DNA of 6,026 nt, from positions 3,095 through 9,120 of the forward strand of contig DOCS01000115.1 of NCBI GenBank assembly GCA_003503355.1, written 5' to 3'. Origin of the DNA: Opitutia bacterium (GTDB lineage Bacteria; Verrucomicrobiota; Verrucomicrobiia; Opitutales; Coraliomargaritaceae). Both the position numbers and the translations under genes were made by a program. Shown piece after piece: positions 1 to 6,026 of the stretch; the first letter of the stretch is position 1; each line of letters opens with the position of its first letter. Below the pieces are notes generated by a model. The model saw only the letters and a program-made list of their open reading frames with translations. It had not been told where the DNA came from and did not search any database.

Positions 1-75
1 CACCAAAAGGTTTTGCCTGAATACTCGAATAGATTGAATCAGATGCTGCACTTACCACACAGTCACGTGACCTGA
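1..75 (+). CDS. Possible 3' end of a gene entering from the left (partial)
   Basis: Reading frame 1 is open from the left edge to a TGA at 73-75 and would encode 24 residues ending in HLPHSHVT. The other two plus frames stop within the first 36 bases. A 24-codon open stretch is easily expected by chance, and no family can be recognised from so short a tail. If real, the gene ends about 10 bases before the candidate promoter of the PAS gene. Otherwise this is plain intergenic DNA. The upstream sequence would settle it. Confidence 0.25.
   Translation, partial: HQKVLPEYSNRLNQMLHLPHSHVT
62..71. promoter_or_regulatory. 10-bp perfect palindrome upstream of the PAS gene promoter
   Basis: GTCACGTGAC is self-complementary across all ten bases. 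Its centre lies about 54 bases upstream of the transcription start inferred from the TATAAT at 109-114, a position where an activator or repressor could bind. A short palindrome like this can occur by chance, and it also lies inside the possible gene tail at 1-75, so the regulatory reading is only an inference. Confidence 0.2.
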
Positions 76-85
76 CACATAGCTA

Positions 86-114
86 AGGACAGCCACAAGC
101 AAACGCTCTATAAT
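86..114 (+). promoter_or_regulatory. Candidate sigma70-type promoter of the PAS-domain gene
   Basis: A perfect -10 hexamer TATAAT lies at 109-114. Exactly 17 bases upstream, at 86-91, is AGGACA, which matches TTGACA at four of six positions. Transcription would start near base 121, giving a leader of about 43 bases before the ATG at 164. The leader is very AT-rich. A second weaker A/T-box (TTATAA, 132-137) lies downstream, but no -35 was found for it. Confidence 0.5.
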
Positions 115-142
115 TAATGCATTTTTTTGCATTATAAAAAAA
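115..142. repeat. Overlapping inverted repeats in the AT-rich leader of the PAS gene
   Basis: Two alternative dyads share this stretch. TAATGCA (115-121) is exactly mirrored by TGCATTA (128-134) across six T residues. A run of seven T (122-128) faces a run of seven A (136-142) across seven bases. The two pairings exclude each other because they share bases 128-134. They lie at and just after the inferred transcription start, so they could be an operator or a weak RNA switch. They may equally be an incidental A/T tract. No GC-rich stem is present, so this is not a classical terminator. Confidence 0.3.
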
Positions 143-163
143 CTGACATATGATCCCCAATCT

Positions 164-712
164 ATGACCACACTAGTACCGGAGCCACCAAAAGCGCAGA
201 TCGTCTCAATTGAAGCACTGAACGCACAAATTAAATCACTGCAGAGCAATGCAATACTACTAAGCCTCGTACAACATGCCCCCGAACATGTGCTACTGCT
301 CAATACCCAGCGCCAGATCGTCTATGCCAATGCCGCCTACCTAGCAATGGCGAACACGCTAGAATTAGACGGGACCTACGGGCAATCGCTTGGCGGATAT
401 TTAGGCTGCCTGCATGCGAGCGACGCGGAGGCAAGTTGCGGCACGAGACCAGCCTGCAAAGACTGCGGCGCATTGAATGCGATAAAAAAAAGCTTAAACG
501 GCGCAGTGGCAATGCAACGGTGCACAATCACGATGGAAGGCAAAAGGGACCCGCTTCATTTGGTCACACTGACGATCCCCATTCGAATCGCAGACTCGGA
601 TTACATTTTGACCGTCTTTGTCGACGACAACAAAATCATCGAGTACCCGCATACATTAGCCGAGCATGCGTTTGCCGTACAAAAGCTGGCGGGCCGCATC
701 CAAACAGCTTAG
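164..712 (+). CDS. Stand-alone PAS-domain protein with a conserved Cys cluster
   Basis: Encodes 182 residues. A short amphipathic helix (about 16-35) leads into a PAS domain at about 33-157: HAPEHVLLLNTQRQIVYANA is the classic PAS opening, and the last strand is YILTVFVDD. Inside it lies a cluster GC(82)xH, C(92)GT, C(98)KDC(101)G. I recognise this GC..CGT..C..CGA pattern from PAS sensor modules that normally precede a histidine-kinase domain. Such cysteines could bind a metal or a cofactor or respond to redox, but no ligand is shown here. There is no signal peptide or membrane segment, so the protein is probably cytoplasmic. After the PAS core comes only a helix of about 25 residues ending at TAG, and reading through the stop gives nothing kinase-like. 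It may therefore pass its signal by protein contact. The ATG at 164 is the first in frame and leaves a complete PAS domain. No Shine-Dalgarno sequence is visible. Confidence 0.85.
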   Translation: MTTLVPEPPKAQIVSIEALNAQIKSLQSNAILLSLVQHAPEHVLLLNTQRQIVYANAAYLAMANTLELDGTYGQSLGGYLGCLHASDAEASCGTRPACKDCGALNAIKKSLNGAVAMQRCTITMEGKRDPLHLVTLTIPIRIADSDYILTVFVDDNKIIEYPHTLAEHAFAVQKLAGRIQTA

Positions 713-730
713 CCGCTCATCTCGAGCGGC
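712..730. terminator. Hairpin between convergent genes, possible bidirectional terminator
   Basis: GCCGCTC (712-718) pairs perfectly with GAGCGGC (724-730) around a five-base loop, giving a seven-pair GC-rich stem. It starts at the last base of the PAS gene stop codon. It lies in the 69-base gap before the end of the convergent lipoprotein gene. The position suits a shared terminator. However, no T-run follows the stem on either strand, so it is not a textbook rho-independent signal. It may only protect mRNA ends. Confidence 0.4.
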
Positions 731-781
731 ACAGAACGCAGCGACACGTTTCAGCGACCTGACTGCTTCCCCTCAGCGTGC

Positions 782-1942
782 CTACCTCAATTCACTTGCG
801 AGACCACCGCCGTAGCCGGCAAGCTCTAAGTAGGCGCGACCGATTTTGCGGCCGGCACCATCCAACACCTGACAAGCGCCTTCCCAGTAGGGGTTCCCGG
901 AACGATTACCAGTAAATTCCTGCGCATCCAACAAGGGGCGCAGACGGTAAACCTTCCGCTGCCCATCGCGCGGGTCCGTAGCTTCGATGCTGACGCTGGT
1001 CGGATAGCGCAAGCCCGTCTGAGGGCTAATCCAGTAGTCGTCCTCTTGCCACTTAAACTGATCGGCATAGACACCACGTACCTGCGCGGCTTCATCGATC
1101 CAATAGACCGCAGACCATGGATCACTTCCCCCATCCTTGGTACGTAGCCGATAGGCCTTCACCTCGGTACCATCGTCGAGCTGAATCGCCGTCCAATCCC
1201 AGCCTACGAGGTCCGCGCCTAGTTGGCTCGAGGCAATCTCATGATCTTGCCAAGCCAAGCCCTCCACCTCAGTCACCACTCCTTGGCGGATAATGCGCCC
1301 CGCGACCTGCAACCGCGTGTAGGTCCAGTAAAGACTCACCGCAGCGGGGTCGGCCCCCTTGCGACTCAGGCCTCGTTGGCCAAAGCTCACAATCGGCTTG
1401 AGCGGTGTCAGCTCAAGCTGCACCTGCGTGGTATCCGGCAGTTTAAAATCCATTTCAAACGACACACCATCGGCACGCTCATGCGCCCGAATCGGCGTCG
1501 CCCGCAGGTCGAGCTTGCCCTGGGCCGAACGTGCCTGCCACCCTTCGCGGTTAACGCGCTCGACGCTGCGGTAGCGCTGCTGACTCACTTCACTCAAAGC
1601 CGCATGGCTCATAAATAACTGCTGCTCGCCAAAGCTTACTGCGCTACCAAAACGACTCACATTGGTCGAAGGGTCGCCTGCGATGCGAAACACTGTCGAT
1701 TGAAAGCCGAAGGCCTCGCCACTCTCAACCGCCTCAAGATGCCCGACCCAATACCACCACTCAATCGCATATTCCGGGTGTGCCCCGTGCGCGGCGGGCA
1801 GCACGATCGCGGTGTCAGGTTGCGGCACGGGGTAGCCCTTGGAAGTCTGCAGCGGGGGCTCGATCCACGGATTGGCAGAACAACTACAAAGGGCGATGAC
1901 CGCGCCGATGACGCACTGCTTGCTGATCGTGATGAGGCACAT
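782..1942 (-). CDS. AttH/CrtC-like lipocalin-type lipoprotein ('predicted secreted hydrolase' family)
   Basis: 386 residues. The N-terminus has a hydrophobic stretch followed by LCSC, a good lipobox, with Cys21 as the lipidated residue. Ser at +2 suggests sorting to the outer membrane rather than retention in the inner one. The mature part matches the AttH / carotenoid 1,2-hydratase-like family (COG5621 type). It has EWWYWVGHL at 61-69, YWTYTRLQVAGR at 205-216, GLAWQDHEI at 228-236, GWDWTAIQLDDGTEV at 247-261, PYWEGACQV near 351-359 and a terminal YLELAGYGG. This is the usual two-lobed lipocalin-like layout, full length. In this family the DHE segment is most often followed by W; here it is I. 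Enzymatic activity is not established. No carotenoid genes are nearby, so a carotenoid role is unlikely. It is the last gene of the ABC operon, three bases after the permease stop, probably translated by coupling since no Shine-Dalgarno is seen. It is probably the transporter's extracytoplasmic partner. Confidence 0.88.
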   Translation of the reverse strand: MCLITISKQCVIGAVIALCSCSANPWIEPPLQTSKGYPVPQPDTAIVLPAAHGAHPEYAIEWWYWVGHLEAVESGEAFGFQSTVFRIAGDPSTNVSRFGSAVSFGEQQLFMSHAALSEVSQQRYRSVERVNREGWQARSAQGKLDLRATPIRAHERADGVSFEMDFKLPDTTQVQLELTPLKPIVSFGQRGLSRKGADPAAVSLYWTYTRLQVAGRIIRQGVVTEVEGLAWQDHEIASSQLGADLVGWDWTAIQLDDGTEVKAYRLRTKDGGSDPWSAVYWIDEAAQVRGVYADQFKWQEDDYWISPQTGLRYPTSVSIEATDPRDGQRKVYRLRPLLDAQEFTGNRSGNPYWEGACQVLDGAGRKIGRAYLELAGYGGGLASELR

Positions 1943-1945
1943 AGG

Positions 1946-4549
1946 TTATAAGTGTTTGGTTTGATTGTTGCGAAACCACCAAGCCCCGGCGCCGAGCCCG
2001 CAAAGGTAGCCGCTGGCGGTGAGCAGGAGTCCAAAGATGACGAACTGCCCCCACGGCAGCGACCATTGCAACGTCCACCCGAACGACTGCACATTAATCA
2101 CCGCAATCAACAACCAGCCGAGCGCCACGCCGAGGAAAATGCCACTCACCCAAGCGGCCAGAGCAATCCCTGCGCCCTCCAGACCGGCGGCCCCGATCAA
2201 ACGACGACGCGAGAATCCGAGACAGTCGAGCGTCGCCCATGCCCGAGCAGACTCTTGAAAAATGGCCAATAACCCGAGCAGCAAACCAACGAACGCGACA
2301 CTGAGGCCGATACCATTTAGCGCAGTAGTGACCCGGAAGGTCTGATCAAAGATATCCAGCGCCAAGCTGCGCAGTTCGGCAGCATTGCGAATATCCAGCC
2401 CGGGATAGCGCAACCGCAGGGCATCGCGAAGAGCATTCACTTCGACCTCCGGCTGCAGGAACAGGCTGGTATTGAGCGCGCGCGCACAACCGGTCCAATC
2501 CTTCCATACCGCTTGATCAATCGCCGCGGAGCCAAATTCATTGCCATAATCGGAAAAAATTCCAATCGGCGAAACCAGTTTCGGCCCAGAGCGTGTCTGC
2601 AATGCCACCGCACCGCCCTGCAGCAGATCAAACCGCCGCGCGAACGTCTCACTCACCAGCGCAGGCTCTGCCCCCTCAACCGCCGCCAGTTCGCCGGGCT
2701 CACGCAGCCACAACTGCTGCAGCGGCCCCGTCCAGGCATCAAAGTCAACCCCCACCAGCTGCGTCGTCCCGCGCGGCGCATCGACCACAGCCACATACAT
2801 GGCATCCGCAAAACGAACCCCGTCAGTCGCAGCCAACGCTTCAATCAAATCAGGATCAATACCATTGGCAGTCGCCCCACCGGAAACGCCGCGCTCGGAA
2901 ATGTATAATTCGGCCTGAAAGCGCACATCGAACCAACGCTCGATGGTACCACGAAAGCTGCCCACCATCTGCAGCATGCCCGCGACCATGCCGACCGCCA
3001 CCACAAGCCCCGCCACCGCCAACCGATGGCGACTTGAACCGTCGGCCAATCGACTGAGCGCAATACGCAGCACCGGCCCCTGCGCCACAGGACGGCAGCG
3101 CCCCGCCCCCCATGTCAGTATCTGCCCGCCGAGCAGCGCCACCCCAAAAATCCAACAGCCGGCCGCAGTAAAGCCACCAATCGGCAACTTGCCCCCGCCG
3201 CTCATCGTCTGCGCAGGTATCAGCAGACACAGCCCGCCGAGCGCCAATAAGGTGTAGCCAAACACCGGACGGTGTAGCCAGCTAAATCCCGGCGACCAGT
3301 CTCCGCGCGCCAGCACCTGCGCCGGCGGCGTCAACATCGCGTCACGCGCAGGGATCAGCCCTGCCAACACGCTGAAAGCCACGCCTAAGCCGATCCCCAA
3401 CATCCAATCGACACCAGTCAACTGAATCGCATCTATAGAGGTAGCAAAATACAGCGCGTTAACCGTCTCTGCGAGCAAATGCACAGCCCCGCCCGCGAGC
3501 AGCACACCGACACCGATGCCACCAACCGAACCAAACAGACCAATCAAAAACGCCTCTAACATGCACAACCAAAACAGCGTCGCCGCTCCCACTCCGAGAC
3601 TGCGCAGCGTCGCCATCTCTGCGCGCCGACGAACCACCGCCCCGTCCAGCGCCTGCAAGATCAGATAAGCGCCGACTAAGATCGCGATCAGCGACAGAAT
3701 GGTCAGATTCAGCCTGAAGGCCTGCGTCATACTCGCTCTCTTTTCGGCCCGCTCTTCCGAAGGGCTCAGGATCAGCCCATCGGGCAGCACTGCCTGCAAA
3801 CGGTTCGTCACTGCATCCACGTAGCTGGAATCCGCGCGTGCCCCTCGATCAGCCAAGATGACCTCAACCCGGTCCAGGCGCCCCACTTTGGCCAACAATT
3901 GCTGTGCGACCACAATATCGCAAATGACTAAATCTTCCGGCAACTGTGCGCTGCTGGAGCGCAGCACTCCCGCCACCACCACTGCATCCACACCCCCACC
4001 AAACGCGTACTGCAGTTGATCACCACGCGCCAGCCCAGCGCCGTCCGCGAGGCCGGCCGACAGCCAGACTCCCGACTCCGAGCCAATCCAGTCATACCAC
4101 TCATTCGCATCGCCTTGCTCACCAGAGAACGCAAGGCCCTGCTCGATAAAATGCGGCAAATTGCCCACCCCAATCAGATCCAGGCCCACGATCCGCAACT
4201 GCCGAACAGCTTGCCCGGCGCGATCGGTCTGAGCAACCGATCCTTCAACTACAGGCAACAAGTGCCAATCGGGATCCATCGCCATCGCCGCCAGCCCATC
4301 GAGCATCGATTGATCGAGCCCGCCCGCGGACGCTTCGATAATCAAATCACTTCGGCCCGAGACCGCTTCATTAAACAGGCCGAAGTTCGCCGACGCCGCT
4401 CGACTCGCCTGCCGAATGCCATTAAAGGCACCGACACCCACCGCCACGATGCAAAGCAAAACCAAATAGCTGGCCCACCCTTCTCGCCAATGGCGCAGCG
4501 TCGTCTTGCACAGCAGGAGCAACGGCAGGTTTACAGATCGGCGCATCAC
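1946..4549 (-). CDS. FtsX-like ABC transporter permease with two fused halves
   Basis: 867 residues and about ten predicted membrane segments: near 25-44, 279-300, 323-350, 382-401, 429-445, 458-480, 508-530, 743-765, 787-815 and 834-858. Large periplasmic domains lie at about 45-278 and 531-742. This 4+2+4 plan is that of two MacB/FtsX units joined in one chain, so one polypeptide could provide both permease halves for an ATPase dimer. The FtsX cores are visible at 300-350 ([15 protein letters not shown]) and 766-815 ([19 protein letters not shown]). The segment [13 protein letters not shown] (59-71) is typical of this permease group. The class usually moves lipoproteins, lipids or peptides by mechanical force rather than through a channel; the substrate here is unknown. 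The gene begins inside the ATPase stop codon. Either GTG at 4549 (four-base overlap) or ATG at 4546 (one-base overlap, TGATG) could be used. A GGAG lies 11 bases before the GTG and 14 before the ATG. Confidence 0.9.
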   Translation of the reverse strand: MMRRSVNLPLLLLCKTTLRHWREGWASYLVLLCIVAVGVGAFNGIRQASRAASANFGLFNEAVSGRSDLIIEASAGGLDQSMLDGLAAMAMDPDWHLLPVVEGSVAQTDRAGQAVRQLRIVGLDLIGVGNLPHFIEQGLAFSGEQGDANEWYDWIGSESGVWLSAGLADGAGLARGDQLQYAFGGGVDAVVVAGVLRSSSAQLPEDLVICDIVVAQQLLAKVGRLDRVEVILADRGARADSSYVDAVTNRLQAVLPDGLILSPSEERAEKRASMTQAFRLNLTILSLIAILVGAYLILQALDGAVVRRRAEMATLRSLGVGAATLFWLCMLEAFLIGLFGSVGGIGVGVLLAGGAVHLLAETVNALYFATSIDAIQLTGVDWMLGIGLGVAFSVLAGLIPARDAMLTPPAQVLARGDWSPGFSWLHRPVFGYTLLALGGLCLLIPAQTMSGGGKLPIGGFTAAGCWIFGVALLGGQILTWGAGRCRPVAQGPVLRIALSRLADGSSRHRLAVAGLVVAVGMVAGMLQMVGSFRGTIERWFDVRFQAELYISERGVSGGATANGIDPDLIEALAATDGVRFADAMYVAVVDAPRGTTQLVGVDFDAWTGPLQQLWLREPGELAAVEGAEPALVSETFARRFDLLQGGAVALQTRSGPKLVSPIGIFSDYGNEFGSAAIDQAVWKDWTGCARALNTSLFLQPEVEVNALRDALRLRYPGLDIRNAAELRSLALDIFDQTFRVTTALNGIGLSVAFVGLLLGLLAIFQESARAWATLDCLGFSRRRLIGAAGLEGAGIALAAWVSGIFLGVALGWLLIAVINVQSFGWTLQWSLPWGQFVIFGLLLTASGYLCGLGAGAWWFRNNQTKHL

Positions 4550-5229
4550 GAATCCAACGACTCCACAATGCGCCCATCGCGCATCGCGACAATCCGCTCG
4601 CAGATACGGGTCGACTCGCGGTCATGCGTGACTAACAGCACCGCAATCTGATGCGTCTGCGAGAGTGATTCCAGCAGGTCCAGCACCTTTGCGCCGTTGA
4701 CCGAATCGAGGCTGCCGGTCGGCTCGTCTGCGAGAATCAACCGCGGGCGATGCATCACCGCACGCGCGAGTGCCACGCGTTGACGCTCCCCGCCACTGAG
4801 CGAATCCGGGCGATGCCCCGCTCGATGCGCCAAACCGACAGCATGGAGCAGCTGCTGGGCGCGCTCGACACGCTCCTGTTTGTCCATGCCAATCAGTTGC
4901 CCTGGGAGCTCAATGTTCTCAATCGCCGATAAGGTCGGCAACAAATGAAAGCTCTGAAACACATAGCCAATCTGCTCGCGACGCAGACGGTCCAACTGCT
5001 CACGCGACTCGCGCTGCAAGCACTCCCCCGCAATCGTAATACGCCCCGAGTCGATCGGCTCAATGCCGCACAGACAGTTGAGCAAGGTAGACTTGCCACT
5101 ACCGCTCGGGCCCGTCAACGCAACCCGCTCACCCGCACGAACCTGCAAGTCCACGCCATGCAGCACCTCGACGGCACCGTAAGCTTTGGTCACTTGCTCG
5201 ACTTCTAAAATGAATTTACAATCACGCAT
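4546..5229 (-). CDS. ABC transporter ATP-binding protein, LolD/MacB class
   Basis: 227 residues, a normal length for a single nucleotide-binding domain of the LolD/MacB/FtsE group. All motifs are intact: A-loop Tyr17, Walker [10 protein letters not shown] (40-48), Q-loop Gln92 in [12 protein letters not shown], signature LSGGERQ (144-150), Walker B LILADE (164-169) followed by PTGSLD with the D-loop, and switch His202 in LVTHD. It should dimerise on the cytoplasmic face of the inner membrane and drive the FtsX-type permease encoded directly after it, with which it overlaps. The ATG at 5229 is the only sensible start, placing the usual short lead before the first strand ILEVEQV. The 97 bases upstream hold a small hairpin but no convincing promoter or Shine-Dalgarno, so the operon may be read from the promoter of the small gene further upstream. 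The substrate cannot be told from the ATPase. Confidence 0.95.
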   Translation of the reverse strand: MRDCKFILEVEQVTKAYGAVEVLHGVDLQVRAGERVALTGPSGSGKSTLLNCLCGIEPIDSGRITIAGECLQRESREQLDRLRREQIGYVFQSFHLLPTLSAIENIELPGQLIGMDKQERVERAQQLLHAVGLAHRAGHRPDSLSGGERQRVALARAVMHRPRLILADEPTGSLDSVNGAKVLDLLESLSQTHQIAVLLVTHDRESTRICERIVAMRDGRIVESLDS

Positions 5230-5273
5230 GGGAAGCAGCTACGAAGATAAGGGCCAAACACAAATAATGGGAC

Positions 5274-5289
5274 GCCGCTCTTAAGCGGC
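5274..5289. repeat. Small GC-rich hairpin upstream of the ABC operon
   Basis: GCCGCT (5274-5279) pairs with AGCGGC (5284-5289) around a CTTA loop. It lies between the end of the small Cys-rich gene and the ATPase start. On the minus strand no T-run follows, so it is at most a weak attenuator or mRNA-end structure. Its arms are the same six bases as those of the hairpin at 712-730, at the other end of the operon. Both copies begin GCCGCTC and end AGCGGCAC. Confidence 0.4.
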
Positions 5290-5326
5290 ACTGATCGGAA
5301 CCCGCACAGCACAAAGGAGGCAGCCC

Positions 5327-5578
5327 TCAGTCTGCCAAGCGGCGCTCGCGATCGATCTCGCGAAGCTTCGCCCGCTCCTTATCGAATTTCTCTCGATTGC
5401 AGTTACAGTGCAGGCACAGCGGCGAATTGTAGAACAACACAAGGCGTTCATGCAGCTTAAGCGGGCGCTGTTTTCCCAGCTCAACGAGGCGCAATCCCTC
5501 CATACAGCTAGGAATCAGCAAGCCCATGACTGCACCAATGCGATCGGTCATGGTTGTTGGTTGCGTTTTTTTTGACAT
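5327..5578 (-). CDS. Small Cys-rich protein resembling a zinc-finger anti-sigma domain
   Basis: 83 residues from the ATG at 5578. The core PSCMEGLRLVELGKQRPLKLH then ERLVLFYNSPLCLHCNC follows the pattern of short zf-HC2-type anti-sigma proteins, which read roughly C..A.RL.S...DRPLSL.ERL.L..HL..C..C. In those, HxxxCxxC binds zinc. Here the His position is Asn (NSPLCLHC), with an extra Cys two residues later, so zinc binding may be altered or lost. The C-terminus is a charged helix rich in Lys, Arg and Glu. There is no membrane segment, so the protein would be cytoplasmic. No sigma-factor gene adjoins it. The start is unsure: ATGs at 5551 and 5527 are in frame. A TATAAT ends one base before the 5578 ATG, which favours a later start, and the 5527 start (66 residues, just before the PSC motif) fits the family length best. 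It lies 97 bases upstream of the ATPase on the same strand. The family match is by eye. Confidence 0.6.
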   Translation of the reverse strand: MSKKTQPTTMTDRIGAVMGLLIPSCMEGLRLVELGKQRPLKLHERLVLFYNSPLCLHCNCNREKFDKERAKLREIDRERRLAD

Positions 5579-5579
5579 G

Positions 5580-5585
5580 ATTATA
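5580..5585 (-). promoter_or_regulatory. Candidate -10 element of the small Cys-rich gene
   Basis: On the minus strand these bases read TATAAT, a perfect -10 hexamer. The hexamer that would be -35 at 17-base spacing (5603-5608, TATTGT) is a poor match to TTGACA. Transcription would start near 5573, inside the first codons of the longest plausible reading, so translation would then begin at ATG 5551 or 5527. A strong -10 with a poor -35 is typical of activator-dependent promoters, which would suit the palindrome just upstream. Confidence 0.4.
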
Positions 5586-5606
5586 TAGGATCGAGCGACT
5601 GCACAA

Positions 5607-5624
5607 TAGCTTACAGGTAAGCTA
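5607..5624. promoter_or_regulatory. 18-bp operator-like palindrome (8+2+8)
   Basis: TAGCTTAC (5607-5614) is perfectly mirrored by GTAAGCTA (5617-5624) with only two bases between. That spacer is too short for a good RNA loop, so a protein-binding dyad is the more natural reading. Its centre lies about 42 bases upstream of the start site inferred for the minus-strand gene at 5327-5578, overlapping the weak -35 position, where class II activators bind. It could also serve the divergent DoxX-like gene about 200 bases to the right. The regulator is unknown. Confidence 0.45.
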
Positions 5625-5828
5625 AATAAAACGGCAGACCACGAGCACAGAGTCGAGCACAACTAGCCTTTTACCGACAACGACAGCCAGCGCGACATAA
5701 ACCCACTCGAAGAGCAAGCGACAGTAGTTGCCCTGCGCATAAGAAGGACCCTGCGCCAATCAGATTCAATTTCAATGTGGAACGTCTTCACGTTTGCATC
5801 ATCGAACAGACTCCTCAACATTGCTGTA
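5625..5828. other. Intergenic region between divergent genes
   Basis: This is the remainder of the 250-base gap between the small Cys-rich gene and the DoxX-like gene. I see no tRNA, terminator or convincing promoter here. A 61-codon minus-strand frame (5663-5848) covers most of it but runs into the DoxX-like coding sequence and matches nothing I know. The plus strand is open in the DoxX frame back to an ATG at 5775, an alternative start for that gene. Confidence 0.4.
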
Positions 5829-6026
5829 ATGGAAATTACATCACTCATTAAAACGGCTGCTCAGCTCATCGTCGGACTCGGGATCTTAAATGTATGGTTG
5901 ATCCGCAACCGCAAGGCGACCAGCTATCGCGGCGGGAGCGCCACGTCCCTGAAAGCAGAATTTGCCACTTACGGACTGCCGACAGCGATGTTTTATCTAA
6001 TCGGCGCGCTGAAAATCACCGCGGCA
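5829..6026 (+). CDS. DoxX-like integral membrane protein (5' part, runs off the window)
   Basis: 66 codons are present and the frame is open to the right edge. The product begins with a hydrophobic helix (about residues 5-24, [20 protein letters not shown]). It continues with [20 protein letters not shown], then a YGLP motif and a second helix ([16 protein letters not shown]). The order helix, K-A-T-x-Y-R-G-G, K-x-E-F-x-x-Y-G-L-P, helix is what I recognise from short DoxX-like four-helix inner-membrane proteins. Their function is poorly defined. The ATG at 5829 gives the usual short N-terminus. An in-frame ATG at 5775 would add 18 residues ([14 protein letters not shown]...) not expected in the family. 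Neither start has a Shine-Dalgarno sequence. The gene is divergent from the rest of the right half. Confidence 0.8.
   Translation, partial: MEITSLIKTAAQLIVGLGILNVWLIRNRKATSYRGGSATSLKAEFATYGLPTAMFYLIGALKITAA

Noticed and set aside
436..762. 108-codon plus-strand open frame overlapping the end of the PAS gene
   Set aside because: Different frame inside a convincing PAS domain, with a basic low-complexity product and no family signal.
713..781. Kinase domain lost by a premature stop in the PAS gene
   Set aside because: Translation beyond the TAG in the same frame shows no kinase-like sequence before running into the convergent gene, so a simple recent nonsense mutation is not supported.
1223..1618. 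131-codon plus-strand open frame
   Set aside because: Antisense to the lipoprotein gene, whose family motifs run straight through this stretch.
782..1942. True carotenoid hydratase (crtC) of a carotenoid pathway
   Set aside because: The protein is a lipoprotein co-encoded with an ABC transporter and no carotenoid genes are near. The family resemblance alone does not support that function.
2513..3057. Overlapping plus-strand open frames of 131 and 154 codons
   Set aside because: Antisense to the permease, with low-complexity His/Pro/Arg-rich products and no recognisable motif.
4016..4651. 211-codon plus-strand open frame antisense to the permease and ATPase genes
   Set aside because: It lies wholly opposite two well-supported genes and its Arg/Pro/Gln-rich product shows no domain. 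It looks like a by-product of their codon pattern.
5663..5848. 61-codon minus-strand open frame between the small Cys-rich gene and the DoxX-like gene
   Set aside because: It starts inside the DoxX-like coding sequence, has no ribosome site and no recognisable family. I also checked it as a possible sigma factor paired with the anti-sigma-like gene, and it has no sigma-like motifs.
1..6026. CRISPR array, insertion sequence, tRNA/rRNA or phage genes
   Set aside because: I saw no regularly spaced direct repeats, transposase, terminal inverted repeats, cloverleaf pattern or phage gene by reading.

Overview
The window reads as part of the chromosome of a Gram-negative bacterium. It encodes a lipoprotein with an outer-membrane-type sorting residue and a LolCDE/MacB-class ABC transporter. 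The coding DNA is moderately GC-rich and the short intergenic stretches are AT-rich. I cannot fix the phylum. The gene types fit a gammaproteobacterium, but a member of the Verrucomicrobia/Planctomycetes group is also possible, since short zinc-finger anti-sigma-like proteins and Cys-rich PAS modules are common there as well. Almost none of the starts has a clear Shine-Dalgarno sequence.

Layout, left to right. Bases 1-75 hold a short open frame that may be the 3' end of a gene entering from the left. Next come a plausible sigma70-type promoter (86-114), an AT-rich leader with inverted repeats, and a plus-strand gene for a 182-residue PAS-domain protein with a conserved cysteine cluster and no output domain (164-712). 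A hairpin overlaps its stop codon and sits between it and the convergent gene. The minus strand from 5229 down to 782 is one tight three-gene operon: an ABC ATPase (4546-5229), a large FtsX-type permease with two permease halves fused in one chain (1946-4549), and a lipoprotein of the AttH/CrtC-like 'predicted secreted hydrolase' family (782-1942). The first junction overlaps and the second has a 3-base gap. Upstream of the operon on the same strand is a small Cys-rich protein resembling a zinc-binding anti-sigma domain (5327-5578), preceded by a perfect TATAAT and an 18-bp palindrome. The right edge holds the start of a divergent DoxX-like membrane protein gene (5829 to beyond 6026).

Working together: the ATPase and permease should form a type VII (mechanotransmission) ABC complex in the inner membrane. 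The lipoprotein encoded with them is its likely periplasmic or outer-membrane partner. This trio is a recurrent arrangement (called attEFGH in Agrobacterium), but its substrate is not established as far as I know. The PAS protein and the zinc-finger-like protein flank the operon and look regulatory. No sequence evidence ties them to it beyond position.

The least explained items are the anti-sigma-like protein, which has Asn where the family has its zinc-ligand His and no sigma gene beside it, its palindrome-plus-TATAAT control region, and the stand-alone Cys-cluster PAS protein.
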